From NCBI GenBank assembly GCA_030844895.1, contig JAUTDX010000522.1, forward strand, positions 62,001-126,000: a stretch of 64,000 nt of DNA, written 5' to 3'. This DNA is from Ambrosia x helenae. Lineage: Eukaryota > Streptophyta > Magnoliopsida > Asterales > Asteraceae. Positions within the stretch are counted from its first letter, which is position 1. The number at the start of each line of letters is the position of its first letter. Made by a program: the position numbers and the translations under genes. The notes beneath the pieces were generated by a model. The model ran no database searches and was not told the DNA's origin. It saw nothing but the letters and a program-made list of their open reading frames with translations. This document shows positions 50,588 to 62,673 of the stretch, piece after piece.

Positions 50588-50870
50588 TTGTTGGACAAAC
50601 CGAGGCCTAAGGTGAATCCGTTTGGTGATGCTAAACCTATAGAGGTTTTGCTTCAGGAGAAAGGTGTGGATTATCGGAAAATTGATTTTAGGAATTGTTT
50701 GAGAATATATTTTCTGATCAAAGGATCCATAACTGAACAGTTATTTGGAATGGTCCTGATCATTATAGAAATGGAACGATCATCTGGATGAAGAGGAATA
50801 AACTCTCAAAATTTATTACAAAAAGCAAGGGATAATGAAGATGAATGTTGTATCTTTCCCGGAAGTAATG
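50588..50870 (+). pseudogene. eIF4B-like gene fragment
   Basis: Encodes DKPRPKVNPFGDAKPIEVLL then QEKGVDYRKIDF. This resembles the repeated NPFG.A.P.E.L.EKG.D..K.D motif of plant translation initiation factor eIF4B. The similarity ends after about 35 residues and the following sequence is frameshifted. A diverged copy of the downstream part lies at 57380-57560. The assignment rests on motif recall. Confidence 0.5.
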
Positions 50871-51239
50871 AACAACGAAGATGACAGCTATAGTACATGT
50901 GTTCTTTTTTCAACAGTCGAATCGGCGCTAACAAACGGATGAAAATTATACGTTTTTGTTTACCTTCCCATTGATTTCAAGTATGTTCTTTTTTCTTCGC
51001 CGACATTAAACTTAGTATAGGTGTGACCTGGTTTTACATCACCAAATGTATGCATTGTTTTTTTGTTTAAATTTCATTAAATAAGTGAAAAAAGGGAATT
51101 GGTTTGTACAGAGTTCGTTGTACTAGTTGCGGAAAGAAATCTCAGTTAGTCTAAAATGTTACTAAAGGAACATAAACACAATCATGCGACCAATGATCGG
51201 AGCTTTAAGTTGTGATAAACAAGACAATAGGAAGAGTAT

Positions 51240-51838
51240 CAGAGCTCTAAAAGCAAGTGTTAATATCAAGAGAAAGAAAGTAGAAGAAGAAGAAGATGAA
51301 CAGTGTTCCAACTTAACTTGCACCGGATTGAGATACGAGTTTGATTAGCTTAATCTCTCTGATCCTTGGTATCCACTTTCACCTGAAGCTTTAACTTCCT
51401 ACCTCTGTTTTGAATTAGTATATAGAGAGCAAACCGATGAACATCATTCAAAATTTCAACTTCCCGCTAACCTCTGTGCCATCATCGACTACAGCAAACC
51501 GACGATCTTCCTCAATGACACTCCTAATAAGCTTCTTTCTATATCACGGTACAATTAAGGGTTCCAATTTTGCTTTGCTTTGATTTTAATAATAAGTTTT
51601 TTGTTTATCAAACCCTAACGTCTAATATTAGGAAATCATTTAGCTCCTTGTTTGAATTATGGATCTCGTTGCCACTACGGTTAGTGGATACCATCGACCA
51701 GGGAGAATTAAGCTACTCTATAATAAAGTGATTGATTGAAAAGTAATTAAACCTACTCTGGAATCACGTAGACATCATTTGGGAATATATTTTCTAATCG
51801 AAAAATCTATAACTAAACATGGTATAGTGATGTAGTCT
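51240..51838. pseudogene. Unidentified coding-like fragment and inverted repeats
   Basis: Plus strand 51330-51560 is nearly open (LNLSDPWYPLSPEALTSYLC then QLPANLCAIIDYSKPTIFL). I do not recognise the family. The sequence GATTAGCTTAATCTCTCTGATCC with flanks also occurs inverted at about 50255-50310, and partly at 51690. This marks a locally duplicated and inverted host gene fragment. Confidence 0.35.
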
Positions 51839-52186
51839 TGTAAGTCCAGAATCCTCTCCGGGAACACACCCAATCGAGTGCGGATCCAAGATTGAATGTA
51901 AGAACAACAAGGAAGAACAAAACATAATGATTGTATTGCAAAGGTGCACACGACTTCTAAGAGTCTTCTGGTACACCGGAATCGAGTACAAGAGAGAACA
52001 AAATATCAAACAACTAGGAAAACCACAAGCAACCTCAAAATGTTCTAGGTATCTCCTACTTATAGTTGCATAGGGCAGTTCACATACAATGATCCCAAAG
52101 TCCGAAACCCACTAAACCACTAGACCAATAACCCAAAATGTCTAATGGACCAAGATAGACGCAAACCTTTAAATCATAGCCCTACA
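51839..52186 (-). repeat. 3' LTR of the coiled-coil LTR element
   Basis: 348 bp; TG...CA ends (minus strand starts TGTAGGGC). The left 230 bases align with 57024-57261. Confidence 0.75.
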
Positions 52187-52204
52187 ATATCCCCTAGGTT
52201 TGTG

Positions 52205-54440
52205 TCATCTCGATATGTCTACATTACTTCTTGCTACGTTTCCCAGTTGCCCTCTTTTTCTTCTTTTTGCTTCTTTCTTTTGTATCTCTAGTGCTGCTTG
52301 CATTTCTTCAGGTGATTTTCCGATGAAAGGACCAAACATTCTGGTCTCCACTTTACTCCTTTGATCAACCTCTAATCCAAAACGTATCACTTGAGCAACT
52401 GCACCAGTGAACGATTTAGCACAAGCTTCATAGTTGGGATCACACTGAATTTGATGTTTTATCAGTACTTCATATCTTCCGAATGTAATGTCATCAGATC
52501 CTTAGCATCAAAGATTCTGAATTCATCATGTTCACACACAATAATAGCAGATCGGGTAGTTGGATCATACACCCAAAATTTCATATCCTTCAAACATCCC
52601 TTGTGCATGGGTCTAGACAGTGGTATAGTCTTCATTTTCTGAGTTGCAGGCCACCTAACCGTTCGAAATGGCTTACCATCAGGACCCAATACATCCTCAT
52701 ATTCTTCCACGTATGACTCAGCAGTCTTCATATCTCGAAAGTTTACATTCGCTTATTGCTGAATCTTTTTTGTGAAACATCTTGTCGATGACATTGTGTG
52801 GATTCCTAACTTGATTTGTGCATCGTGCCTTTGCCAATTCCGACAACTCAACCTTTGTCCATGAATTGAATGCAGAAGTAGAAGCATAGTACTCGACTAC
52901 ACCATTACCTTTATGAACAACAAATACCCCTTGTCATCATTATATCTCCAGCAGTCTATCTCACTTCGATTTCCATATTCCTCAAAATTATCTGGAGTAA
53001 TGGTCACAAATCCTTCAGGTTGTTCATCAGGAGGATCAATAGATGACTCTGCTGTATTTTTTAGTACATAAACACTCCCAGGAGGACGAGATTTACGTGC
53101 ACGAGACTGATCTCCAAAATACTTCTTCATGTTCCTTTCTTGCTTTCTCCTGATCAGCAGGTGTGATAATTGTTTTAACAGAAGAGGATCTCTCAGAGAA
53201 ATCTTTTTCGAATTTATTCTCTAGCTTTTGGATTAGATTGAGTAGTCTTGCAGACACATCACCCAGATTCGACTCCAACTCATGTATCTTCTGATTCTTC
53301 TCAGTAACAGCCTCCATTAGACTTTGAACTTGAGTTGAAAGCCACACATTGTCTGTTTCCAGCTTCAATACTCTTGATTGCAAGCGATAAACATCCACCT
53401 TAGCAAAAAGATCATCATCACTATCAGTCATTATTTTGTTAGCATCTTTCTCACCAGTGGCTTGAGAATCAAGTTCCACACTCTTTTCTTTATCTCTTGC
53501 AACAAAGAACCCTACTTGTGCCTTCTCAATTTTTCTTGACTAAATAACAACTTTCCAGTTTCAGCAGCTGATGAGCTTCCACCTTCGTCAAGACGCTCAG
53601 TAACAGCAATGTTGCTCATAAACTGTGAGAAAGATTGTGAGGCGGGTACAGGAGATATGGAAATAGGAACTGAAGTTGCAGCAGAAACAGAGGCAGCATT
53701 TGAACTCTTTTCAGTAGTAGACAAAACATTAGTAGTTTTGGTGGCAGAGGTATCTTTGTCAACACATAATCTTGGATCTCTCTTGCTTATTTTTCTTGGT
53801 CGTATATCAACACTCGAATCTTCATTATTTTCAGCATCAATAGAAGTCAAGACTTGAACATTGGAAGAAGGATTCCTTTGTTTAGCTTCACGGACAGAAT
53901 CCAGGATATTTGCAAGAACATCTACATAGGGAACAGTCACGTCACTGTTAGTAATAAAAGTAACTTCTGGTTCCAACATCGAATTATTCAAGATCATCAA
54001 AATCATCAAAATTAAAATCATTGAATTGTTCATCATACTCATCACGTCTCTTTTTCTCCTTCTCCAGTCATATCTTCATCTTCACTAACCACGTCTGTCA
54101 GATCAACATTTTCAGGTGGTGAGTGTTGCTCCTCAGGAGGAGGATCAATAATCTGTACATCATGTTCCTCAGCAATTTGAGCATATGGAGTGGCTGAAGC
54201 TTCTTCAATTATTTCACTAAATGCCCCAAACTTGATCATAGGGTGAATTCCCCTAAACACCTGTTTAGCTCCTTTTCTTGATTACTTCATCAATCCAAAC
54301 ACCGAAGGACCCATGATTTTTTAATCATATTTCTCTGCTGTCCATTCCAAGTTAGGATACTTAGTTTCCAGAATCATTTGTATAAATCTTGGAAACTTGT
54401 AGAAATACTTCTTGTTTATCCCTTTCACTTCTTAAGAACT
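52205..54440 (-). pseudogene. Coiled-coil/acidic protein of the LTR element
   Basis: From right to left (54440 to 52205) the minus strand reads YFYKFPRFIQMILETKYPNL, then KQVFRGIHPMIKFGAFSEII, then an acidic PPEEQHSPPENVDLTD stretch. A Ser/Thr-rich segment with KISKRDPRLCVD follows, then a coiled coil (about 53470-53200, LKLETDNVWLSTQVQSLMEA), and finally YVEEYEDVLGPDGKPFRTVRW and KEAKRRKRGQ near the end. In-frame stops and several frame changes break it. The layout resembles the extra structural/env-like ORFs of plant LTR elements, but I cannot place the family. Confidence 0.6.
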
Positions 54441-54942
54441 TGACCATCTTCACCTTCATATCCCATCTTTTGAATCACAAGCAAGATTTGGTCCTTTTTG
54501 TATGTGACTGGATCATTTGGAGAATCTCCAAACAATAACACATCCCTGACATCCTTCTCACTGATTGTCACTTCAGTACCACGAACTCTTGACCGAATAA
54601 CAGTGTCTGTCTTCCTTGTTGTTGCATTTTCTCAGAAGTCAACAATCCAATCTTTGACAATCACTGGATTTTCCCGTAATGCATGAGATATTCGACAAGT
54701 ATTTAGTCCCACAATAAGAGATTTAAATTCCTTCATGTGATCCTTAGGTGAATCAGATAAATAACAAATAGCATTGTGATCCTTATCAAAGTCAGGAACA
54801 TGCTCATCCATTTCTGCACCAAACGAGCCAATTTAGATAGTTAAAAAAATATTAATTTATTCTTTGAATTTGACAGTAAACTTGGTCAAATTATCCTCAA
54901 AATTATAAATGAATGCATTCATGATCTAGTATGACAGATAAT

Positions 54943-55082
54943 GTTCTCGAGTGGTGAAAGAGTTTTTGAGTGGTGAGAGGGTTCTCGAATGGCAAAGGAG
55001 TTCTCGAGTGACAAAGAAGTTCTCGAGGCACATAAGGTTCTCGAGTGACATGGGGTTCTCGAGAAACTGAAAAGTTTTCGAG
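54943..55082. repeat. GTTCTCGAG minisatellite
   Basis: About six degenerate 22-24 bp units of GTTCTCGAGTGRY... Most contain the palindrome CTCGAG. They lie upstream of the coiled-coil protein in the LTR element. Confidence 0.85.
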
Positions 55083-57008
55083 GGTAAATCTGTCATTTCC
55101 ACTCGTTTTTCACCCCTTTGTGTGTGCTCTTCACGTGCCGTCAATCCTTTCTTCTCGGCGAGTAGCTCCATATTTAACTAAGCCTAATCCCTGCAATCGA
55201 ACGCTTCTAAACAAGTTTTTAAACGATTTTTCCAAGACAGACAGTCATTTACATATCAAGCTTAGCGTTTTAAAGAACCTATTTGCGCCAAAAAGTCTTT
55301 AGCGGAAGTTCATCGATGATCGTCAACCTTGACGACCATCTCCCCACCACCAGTAATGATGAACAATAAAACACAACTATCAAAATTAAGCAGTTACCTT
55401 TTTCAGAACTTCAACTTGATGCAAAGATTTTGATGATAAGAACAGGGTTTTTTCAATTTAGTTTTGAGAGAAAGAGATTTTAGTGTTTCTTCACTTTGTT
55501 CTAGGTGAAGAATAACCGCCCTAAATCACCTTTTTACCCTAATCAGCCGAAAAAGATTTTGTGTAGCCCACCAAGCGTGCGGTGGGCCCGCCTCCAATCC
55601 CAATACTGTCAAAAACGTTTTTAGTTGGATTTTAATAAGAGTGGGTCTAGGTCAGATCATGAACTGGTCAACATTTTTATCAAATAAAATAAAATACAAA
55701 TAAAATAAACTAAACTAAGAAACACACAAAATTTAAAATACTTGCACTCTAAACAAGACTTTTCACCAATTTGCTTACGGGATCAAATCACTACGTTTCA
55801 GGCCAGACTACACTTATCAACACTGATCTACTTAGGCCGATCTTAGCAATTACTGGTATATTTATCCACTTAAACTTATTGCCTTAGGCCTTCTTGCATG
55901 ACAACCCGTGATATCATCTTATCCTGTTTTTGGTGTATTAAAAATGAGCACTCAAGTAAGTCACAGTCAAATCCTAGAATCATAGATAGTACACTCTATC
56001 ATGCTAGTAGTTTCCCTACAACATATTTTGCATAGTATCTATTCTAGAATTCTGAAACCTTGCTTGGGACTGGGTTGAGAAGAGAAAAGAAGAGATCAGT
56101 GAGAGATATGGTGTAATATACAAATTAAATGATTTCTCAAATGATATAGGCCATGGGTTTTGGACTCTTGAGGTCTCTTTTATGACGTCATGACTGTGTC
56201 CATGTCAGCATATATCTGGATGCAGCTGAGGGACAGCTAGGACATCCTTGGACACAAAGGTCTCTTTTTGGTGAAACTTGATCTACAGCAGGACAACAAA
56301 TAGACTAGGTTAGCATATGTCTGGATGCAGCAAAAGCCCCTTTATTGCCTAGCATCTCCAGGTCTTTACTTACGCAAAACAGAGGAGATGCACGAGTTTT
56401 TCAGACAAGGTTTCAGACCTAGACCAAGGTTTCAGACCTAGACCACAGTGTTATGCTTAGGCACATCACGCAAGCCTTCAAATAGAAATTGTACTCGATT
56501 CCAAGTGATATTCCTTACCAAGGTCATACCTTATCCTTATGTGCTTCACAAGATGAGTTACTTTTCCAGCCGTCATGACCAAGCCTACCAGTATATCACA
56601 CCAGAGCCAAACCGTTTCGATACTCACTTTACATGAGCCAGCCTTAATCCAGTTGTGAAAAATCATTTCATTACCCGCATAACAGCAAAGCTTTTTTTTT
56701 TGCAATTTTTGAAATTTTTTATTGTTTTTGTGTTTTTCATGGTTTATTTGAGACGAAATAAAATGATAGTATTGAAAAGACTCTATTTTTGTATTTTTGG
56801 ATTTTTTATTGTTTTTGTATTTTTCTGAGGATACATCCCCCTAAATTTGTGCTTAAACATAAAATTTAAAGAACAAATTTACAAGACTAAAACGAAGAAA
56901 AATATTTTTGTTTGACCAGGCTCAGTCCTCAAACTGGACCATTCTTAGCAGTGCTAAAAGAGTGACAAAACGAGCTCGATCAACCGGTTTTGTAAAAAGA
57001 TCAACTTA
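55083..57008. other. 5' untranslated part of the coiled-coil LTR element
   Basis: No coding region recognised. Contains short direct repeats, for example the TTTCAGACCTAGACCA phrase twice near 56410-56445, and TCTGGATGCAGC at 56215 and 56321. Confidence 0.5.
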
Positions 57009-57020
57009 GCTCTGATACCA
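57009..57020 (-). promoter_or_regulatory. Primer binding site of the coiled-coil LTR element
   Basis: TGGTATCAGAGC on the minus strand, adjacent to the right LTR; a tRNA-iMet-type site. Confidence 0.8.
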
Positions 57021-57379
57021 ATTTAAGTCTAGAATCCTCTCTGGGGTATCAAACACACCCAATCGAGTGTGGATCTAAGATTGAACGTAAGAACAACAAG
57101 GAAGGACAAAATAGAATGATTGTATTACAAAGGTGCACACGACTTCTAAGAGTCGTCTGGTACACCGGAATCGAGTACAAGAGAGAGCAAAATAACAAAC
57201 AACTAGTAAAACCACAAGCAACCTAAAAATGTTCTAGGAACCCCCTACTTATAGTTGCTTATCGGAAGCTTGTACAAAATCATACGAAATCATCTCATTC
57301 GATGTTCTCCATATCCATACCTTGTTTCAAGTATTTTGCAAAATAGATTTGGTCTTCAAGACTTCTAGGAGTCAGCAAA

Positions 57380-57690
57380 GGTTGATTTTAGGAATTCTTT
57401 GAGAATATATTTTCTCATCAAAAGGATCCATAACTGAACAGTTATTTGGAATGTTCGAGAAGAGGAATAATCTCTCGAAACGTATTACAAAAAGCAAGGG
57501 ATAACGAAGATGAATGTTGTATCTTTCTTGGAAGTATTGAACAACAGAGATAACTGCTCCAGTTTCATTTGGAAACTTTATCAAAATCATCTTATAATTA
57601 GATTATTATGCTCAATGCATGTAAAATTTTCCCAAAATGGAAACTTTATCAAAATCATCTTATAATTAGATTATTATGCTCAGATCATCA
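57380..57690. repeat. Copy of the eIF4B-side fragment plus 45-bp direct repeat
   Basis: 57385-57560 aligns with 50680-50880 (GGATCCATAACTGAACAG, AAAAGCAAGGGATAA). The unit TGGAAACTTTATCAAAATCA with its downstream 25 bases occurs at 57570 and 57639. Confidence 0.8.
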
Positions 57691-60600
57691 TGTATATGAA
57701 AACCCCTAATCATCTCATCATCAACATCATCAAGAACAAACCCTAGAATCTAACACATAAACCCCCAAAATAGGTAAAACATCATAAGTCATCAATTGTA
57801 ACCTATAATAATCATAAACCATCATCTATAACAGTCCTAGATCATTTTTCCATCATTTACACATCATTCAAACAACAAATAATACATAACACATCATTAA
57901 CACATGTATTTTTGCATAAAAACTCATTATTAATGAAAAGGTTTTGTTTAGAAATGTGTTAGAAAGACTTTTATCCATGCAAAATTTCTTAAATCAGATA
58001 TGGACCTTTGGGTTTGAGAAAAACGAATGAAAAATACTTAAAAAGGATTTAGATCACGAACACACCTTGAATCTTCTCTTGTTTGTGACGTAGAAGGTAT
58101 TTTTATGTTAGGATCTGAAAAACGAGGTCAAAAACTCCTTTCTACAGGTTTGGGTTGAGGGAGAGCACTTGGGGGCGGTTAGGGTTTGTGAAATGATGAA
58201 AAAGTTGCAAAGTGTGGTATTTATAGTGTCTGCTGGTTTGCACCCTACAAGGTGTCGAATAGGAATTTGTGGGGGTCGAACCAGAACCTTTGTGTCCAAC
58301 ATATTTTGGTTTTTGTCGTTTAAACGCTTTTTAACACATGTTAACACATTCTAACACATGAACAAGCAATCCTAACATATGTTAAGCATGTATAATCATA
58401 TAAACACCATCTAAACACGTATTAGCACATTGCAAATTATATATGGGTCAATTTATGTTTATCACTTAATTTCATTCATGTAATTCACCAAAAACGGGCT
58501 CAAGACTCGTGTGTGTGTGTATGTTTCCCTCAATGATTCTCCGAATCATTGAACCCTGGACAATCCGAAAGTATAAATCAACTTCCGATGATTCCCTGAA
58601 CCATCAACTCGACTCAAATGACCCAGTTATGCGTAATATATGCATAACTCGCTTAGGTAGACTGACTAGTTGGTGAAAGTTACTAACCTGAGTTTGCCGG
58701 GTGTCACATCATCCTCCTGTTGAAAGAAATTTCATCCCGAAAATTGTTCAAAGCCAAAAAGGAAAGAGATGAGAAAAAGAACAATTTTTCCAGTTGCTAC
58801 ATCATTCCCCTGTTGAAAGGAATCTCGCCCCGAGATTCACTCAGCTTCAATAGTGACGTGCCTTGATTCTAACGTGCGCTTAGGAAATTAATGAGGATAT
58901 TTGGCTTTCATCTGATCCTACCGTTCCCATGTGAACTCTGGTCCACGATTAGAATTCCAACGAACTTTAATAATGCGGGTTTTACTTCGACGAAGGCTAC
59001 GAATCTTATAGTCACGGTTTCAACCGGTTCCTCCACGATACGCAGACGGTCATCAACCTTGATCTCTTTGAGAGGAAGACGTTATGAACACTACTAAGCT
59101 CTGCTGGCAGATCAAGCCTGTATGCGACAGACCCAATTCATTCCAGAATTGCGAACGGTCCGACATAACAAGGATTTAACTTTCCACGTTTCCCAAAGCG
59201 TATGACGCCCTTCCATGGAGAGACTTTCAACAAAACCTTGTCACCAACCTGGAACACCAAAGGTTTGCGATGACGATCAGCATAGCTCTTTTGAAGATCC
59301 CGAGTCGCTCCCATGCGATTACGAATTTGTACGATCTTCTCATAAGTCTCGTACACAAGTTCCGGACCAGTGAGTTGGCACTCACCCACTTCCGCCCAAC
59401 AAAGGGGAGACAGGCATTTCCGTCCGTAAAGAGCCTCTAACGGAGCTTCCTTAATACTAGAATGATAGCTATTGTTGTAAGAGAACTCCACCAATGGTAG
59501 ATGACTCTCCCAACTCTTGCCAAAATTGATAACAAATGCCCGAAGCATGTCCTCAAGCGTTTGAATGGTCCGCTCACTTTGGCCATCAGTTTGCGGATGA
59601 TAAGCCGTACTCATATCCGACTGAGTACCCAAAGCTTTATGTAGAGTTTTCCAGAAACGAGAAGCGAAACGCGAATCACGGTCAGAGATGATAGAAACAA
59701 GCATCCCGTGCTGAGCAACCACTTCCTTGAGATAGATACGAGCCAACCGTTCCAAACTGTTGGTCTCTTTAATAGCGAGGAAGTGTGCAGATTTCGTCAA
59801 CCGATCGACAATTACCCAGATCATATCATAACCACTGGGTGATCTCGGAAGTTGGGTCACAAAATCCATCGTGATACGTTCCCATTTCCATTCCGGAATC
59901 TCAGGCTACTGAAGAAGACCAGAAGGATTTTGTTACTCAACCTTGACCTTAGCGCAGGTCAAACACTTGCTCACATAAGAAGCTATACCAGTCTTCATGT
60001 TCGGCCACCAATAGAGTATCTTCAGGTCCTGATACATCTTTTCGGAGCCAGGGTGAATAGAATATCGGGATTTATGAGCTTCATCCAAGACAAGCTCTTG
60101 CAACCCACCGAATAATGGAACCTAAACACGCTCTGCAAAGTAGTGTAGACCATCAGCCCTAAGCTCGAGGTGCTTATCAGCACTATGCATGGTTTCAGCT
60201 TTAAGGTTTTCCACATTTAAAGCTGCCTACTGCGCAAAAGGGATTTGGTCAGGAAAACTAGAATGGATGGTGAGCTGCAGAGCTCGAACACGATGGGGCT
60301 TAGCGGATTCCTTCCTGCTAAAAGCGTCTGCCACAACATTCACCTTTCCAGGGTGGTATTTAATAGCACAATCATAATCGTTAAGATGTTCGACCTAGCG
60401 ACGCTGTCGCATGTTCAACTCCTTCTGATCAAAGATGTGCTGAATACTCTTGTGATCAGTATAAATGGTGCACTTGGTACTGTACAAGTAATGTCTCCAG
60501 ATCTTTAAAGCGAAAACAACCGCACCCAATTCCAAATCATGGGTGGTATAATTCTTCTTATGAACCATAAGTTGACGAGAAGCATAAGCGATAACCTTCT

Positions 60601-61404
60601 TGCGTTGCATCAGCACACAACCGAGACCATGGATAGAAACATCACAATAAACAACGAAATCACCCATACCATTAGGTAAGGATAATATAGGCGCAAAACA
60701 GAGTTTAAGTTTCAACATCTGAAATGCTGATTCCTGAGTGTCACCCCAGTCAAACTTTCGGTCTTTCCGGTAAGAGAGGTGAGGGGTTGAGCAACTATGA
60801 AACGACGATAGTAATCCGCGAGACCTAGGAATTGCTGCACCTCAAATGGCGTCTTTGGTGCTTCCTAGTCTTTGATGGCATCTATCTTAGCTAGATCGAC
60901 ATGGATTCCCTTTTCATTAACCACATGACCAAGGAATTGAACTTCGCGCAACCAAAAGTCACACTTCGAGAACTTAGCATACAGCTGCTCTCGCCTTAAG
61001 AGTTCCAAGACTAGTCGCAGGTTTTCCTCGTGGTCCTCCCTGCTCTTGGAATAGACCAGAATATCATCAATAAACACAATGACGAATTTATCGAGGTAGG
61101 GCTTACAAACACGGTTCGTCAAATCCATGAAAACCACTGGTGCGTTAGTGAGACCAAAAGGCATGACCAAGAACTCAAAATGGCCATAACGAGTTTGAAA
61201 AGCAACCTTCTGAATATCGGCTTCCGGCACACGCAACTGATGGTATCCGGACCTCAAATCAATCTTCAAATAAAAGCTAGACACCTGGAGTTGGTCAAAC
61301 AAATCATCAATGCGAGGAAGAGGATAATGGTTCTTGATGGTCACCTTGTTCAGCTCACGATAGTCAATGCACATACGAAGGCTTCCATCTTTGTTCTTAA
61401 CTCT
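57691..61404 (-). mobile_element. Ty3/gypsy chromovirus-like element (Tekay type), 5'-truncated
   Basis: The 3' LTR starts at 58708 (TGTGACACCCGGCAAACTC on the minus strand) and extends left to an undefined end. It is preceded by the polypurine tract CAGGAGGATGA. The pol gene runs right to left from within RT (61404) to the C-terminus near 58850. Gag, protease, most of the RT N-terminus and the 5' LTR are missing; the break at about 61404 abuts unrelated AT-rich DNA with a CT repeat. Confidence 0.85.
58850..61404 (-). pseudogene. Gypsy RT, RNase H, integrase and chromodomain-like end
   Basis: The RT block (61404-60865) begins at VKNKDGSLRMCIDYRELNKV and has the catalytic FIDDILVYS. RNase H (60718-60395) has VYCDVSIHGLGCVL and TDHKSIQHIF. 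Integrase (about 60200-59138) has the zinc region, MDFVTQLPRSPSGYDMIWV, SDRDSRF and AYHPQTDGQSERTIQTLEDM, then ADRHRKPLVFQVGDKVLLKV. The end near 59050-58890 holds decayed WNS..GPEFTWE-type sequence typical of the chromodomain-like tail. Stops and frame changes separate the blocks, so it is dead. Confidence 0.9.
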
Positions 61405-62434
61405 TGTGAGTAATACTCTCTCTCTCTCTCTTTATCAAAACCTAAATCATTAAAACATGTTATCATCAAACTTCTAAATCTGATGAGGAAAATCCAAAAA
61501 GTATGAGGTTTAAACTTCCATGTAATCACGAATTCACAGAAACAAGAATGGACTCAAGGTGTTTTAACGTCTGGAATCTTTGGGTTACTATTCACGTCAT
61601 GGTGTTTTAACATCTATAACGATTATGTTATGATTCATGACTGGAATGGTGTTTTAAATATGTTATTGATAGATGTTTTTCACATGATGTAAGCCATTCA
61701 TACCTGTATGTTCTTTTTTATGGTGTTCTTTGGAAGTTTTGGTTTTTATGCATATCAATGTGTTTTATCTTCATCTTGGTTATATGGTGTTCTAATGTTT
61801 GGAATAATTGTGTTACATTCACATTTGAAATGGTGTTTTAAGTATGTTATTGGTAGTTGTTTTTCACACAATGTATGTTATTCATATCATTATGTTCTTT
61901 TTTTATAGTGTTCTTTAGAGGTTTTTGTTTTTATTCATATCAGTGTGTTTTATCTTCATGGTGATTGTATCAGTTAGTTTTAATTTTATACACCCTAAAA
62001 ATGTTGTGATTGATAAAACACCAGGTATGACCAACATCCTTTAAATAAATATACTTAAAACACCAAACGTTGTGTAAAAAAATAAACGTGCCTTGAATAT
62101 AAAACACCACAAGTTGATTATAAAACATTGTTGTATGTTGTTTGTGATTTCAATGTGAATGACATACGTGGAGCAGGAACTTTTATACGAATTCATTGAA
62201 AATTTGTGGATATTCAAACACAATATCCCTAAAAATACTCTTATTTAATAACGAACTTAATTGCATGTATTATCTCCTAAAATAAGATTAACAAAGCAAA
62301 TTACAATTATGACCCTCTAATTAAATATCTTGGCTGCCATATGTCATCCCCACATTGGTTCTCACACTTCTCACACAAAAAACACTTTGTACAGGATCTT
62401 GACCCTATATATATATATATATATATATATGAAG
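61405..62434. repeat. Gene-free stretch with 184-bp tandem repeat
   Basis: A CT repeat at 61417-61431. Two diverged direct copies (61645-61785 and 61829-61970) share AATGGTGTTTTAA and TGTGTTTTATCTTCAT, spaced 184 bp apart. An (AT)n run lies at 62406-62430. No gene seen. Confidence 0.75.
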
Positions 62435-62673
62435 AACATTGATGGTTTGTAAACGATGGGGGTTTTAGTTATAGGATTATAAGGGGGACATATAAAGATA
62501 TTGGGACAAATTGATGACGGACAATAAGTCTTATTCGTCTAGTGTTCAAGCTATGTCCAATACATATGTGTCAAATGTCTCTATTGTCCGTCATCAATTT
62601 GTCCCAATATCTTTGTATGTCGCCCTTGTAATCCTATATCTAAAACCTCTATCGTCTACGGACCATCAATGTT
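62435..62673. repeat. Long imperfect hairpin (92-bp arms)
   Basis: Arms 62435-62526 and 62582-62673 pair over 92 bases with about nine differences and a 55-base loop. If transcribed from the plus strand, six of the nine differences would be G-U pairs. It could be a foldback MITE or a small-RNA precursor; no target duplication was identified. Confidence 0.85.

Larger units (their letters stand above)
51839..57261 (-). mobile_element. LTR element encoding coiled-coil protein, no polymerase seen
   Basis: The left LTR is 51839-52186 and the right LTR is partial (about 57021-57261); they share TCGAGTACAAGAGAGA-rich sequence. The primer site is TGGTATCAGAGC. The polypurine stretch CCTAGGGGATAT adjoins the left LTR. 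The 4.8-kb interior encodes a decayed acidic and coiled-coil protein but no RT, integrase or protease. It is a large non-autonomous element (LARD/TR-GAG-like), or a copy reduced to a single extra ORF. Confidence 0.75.
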
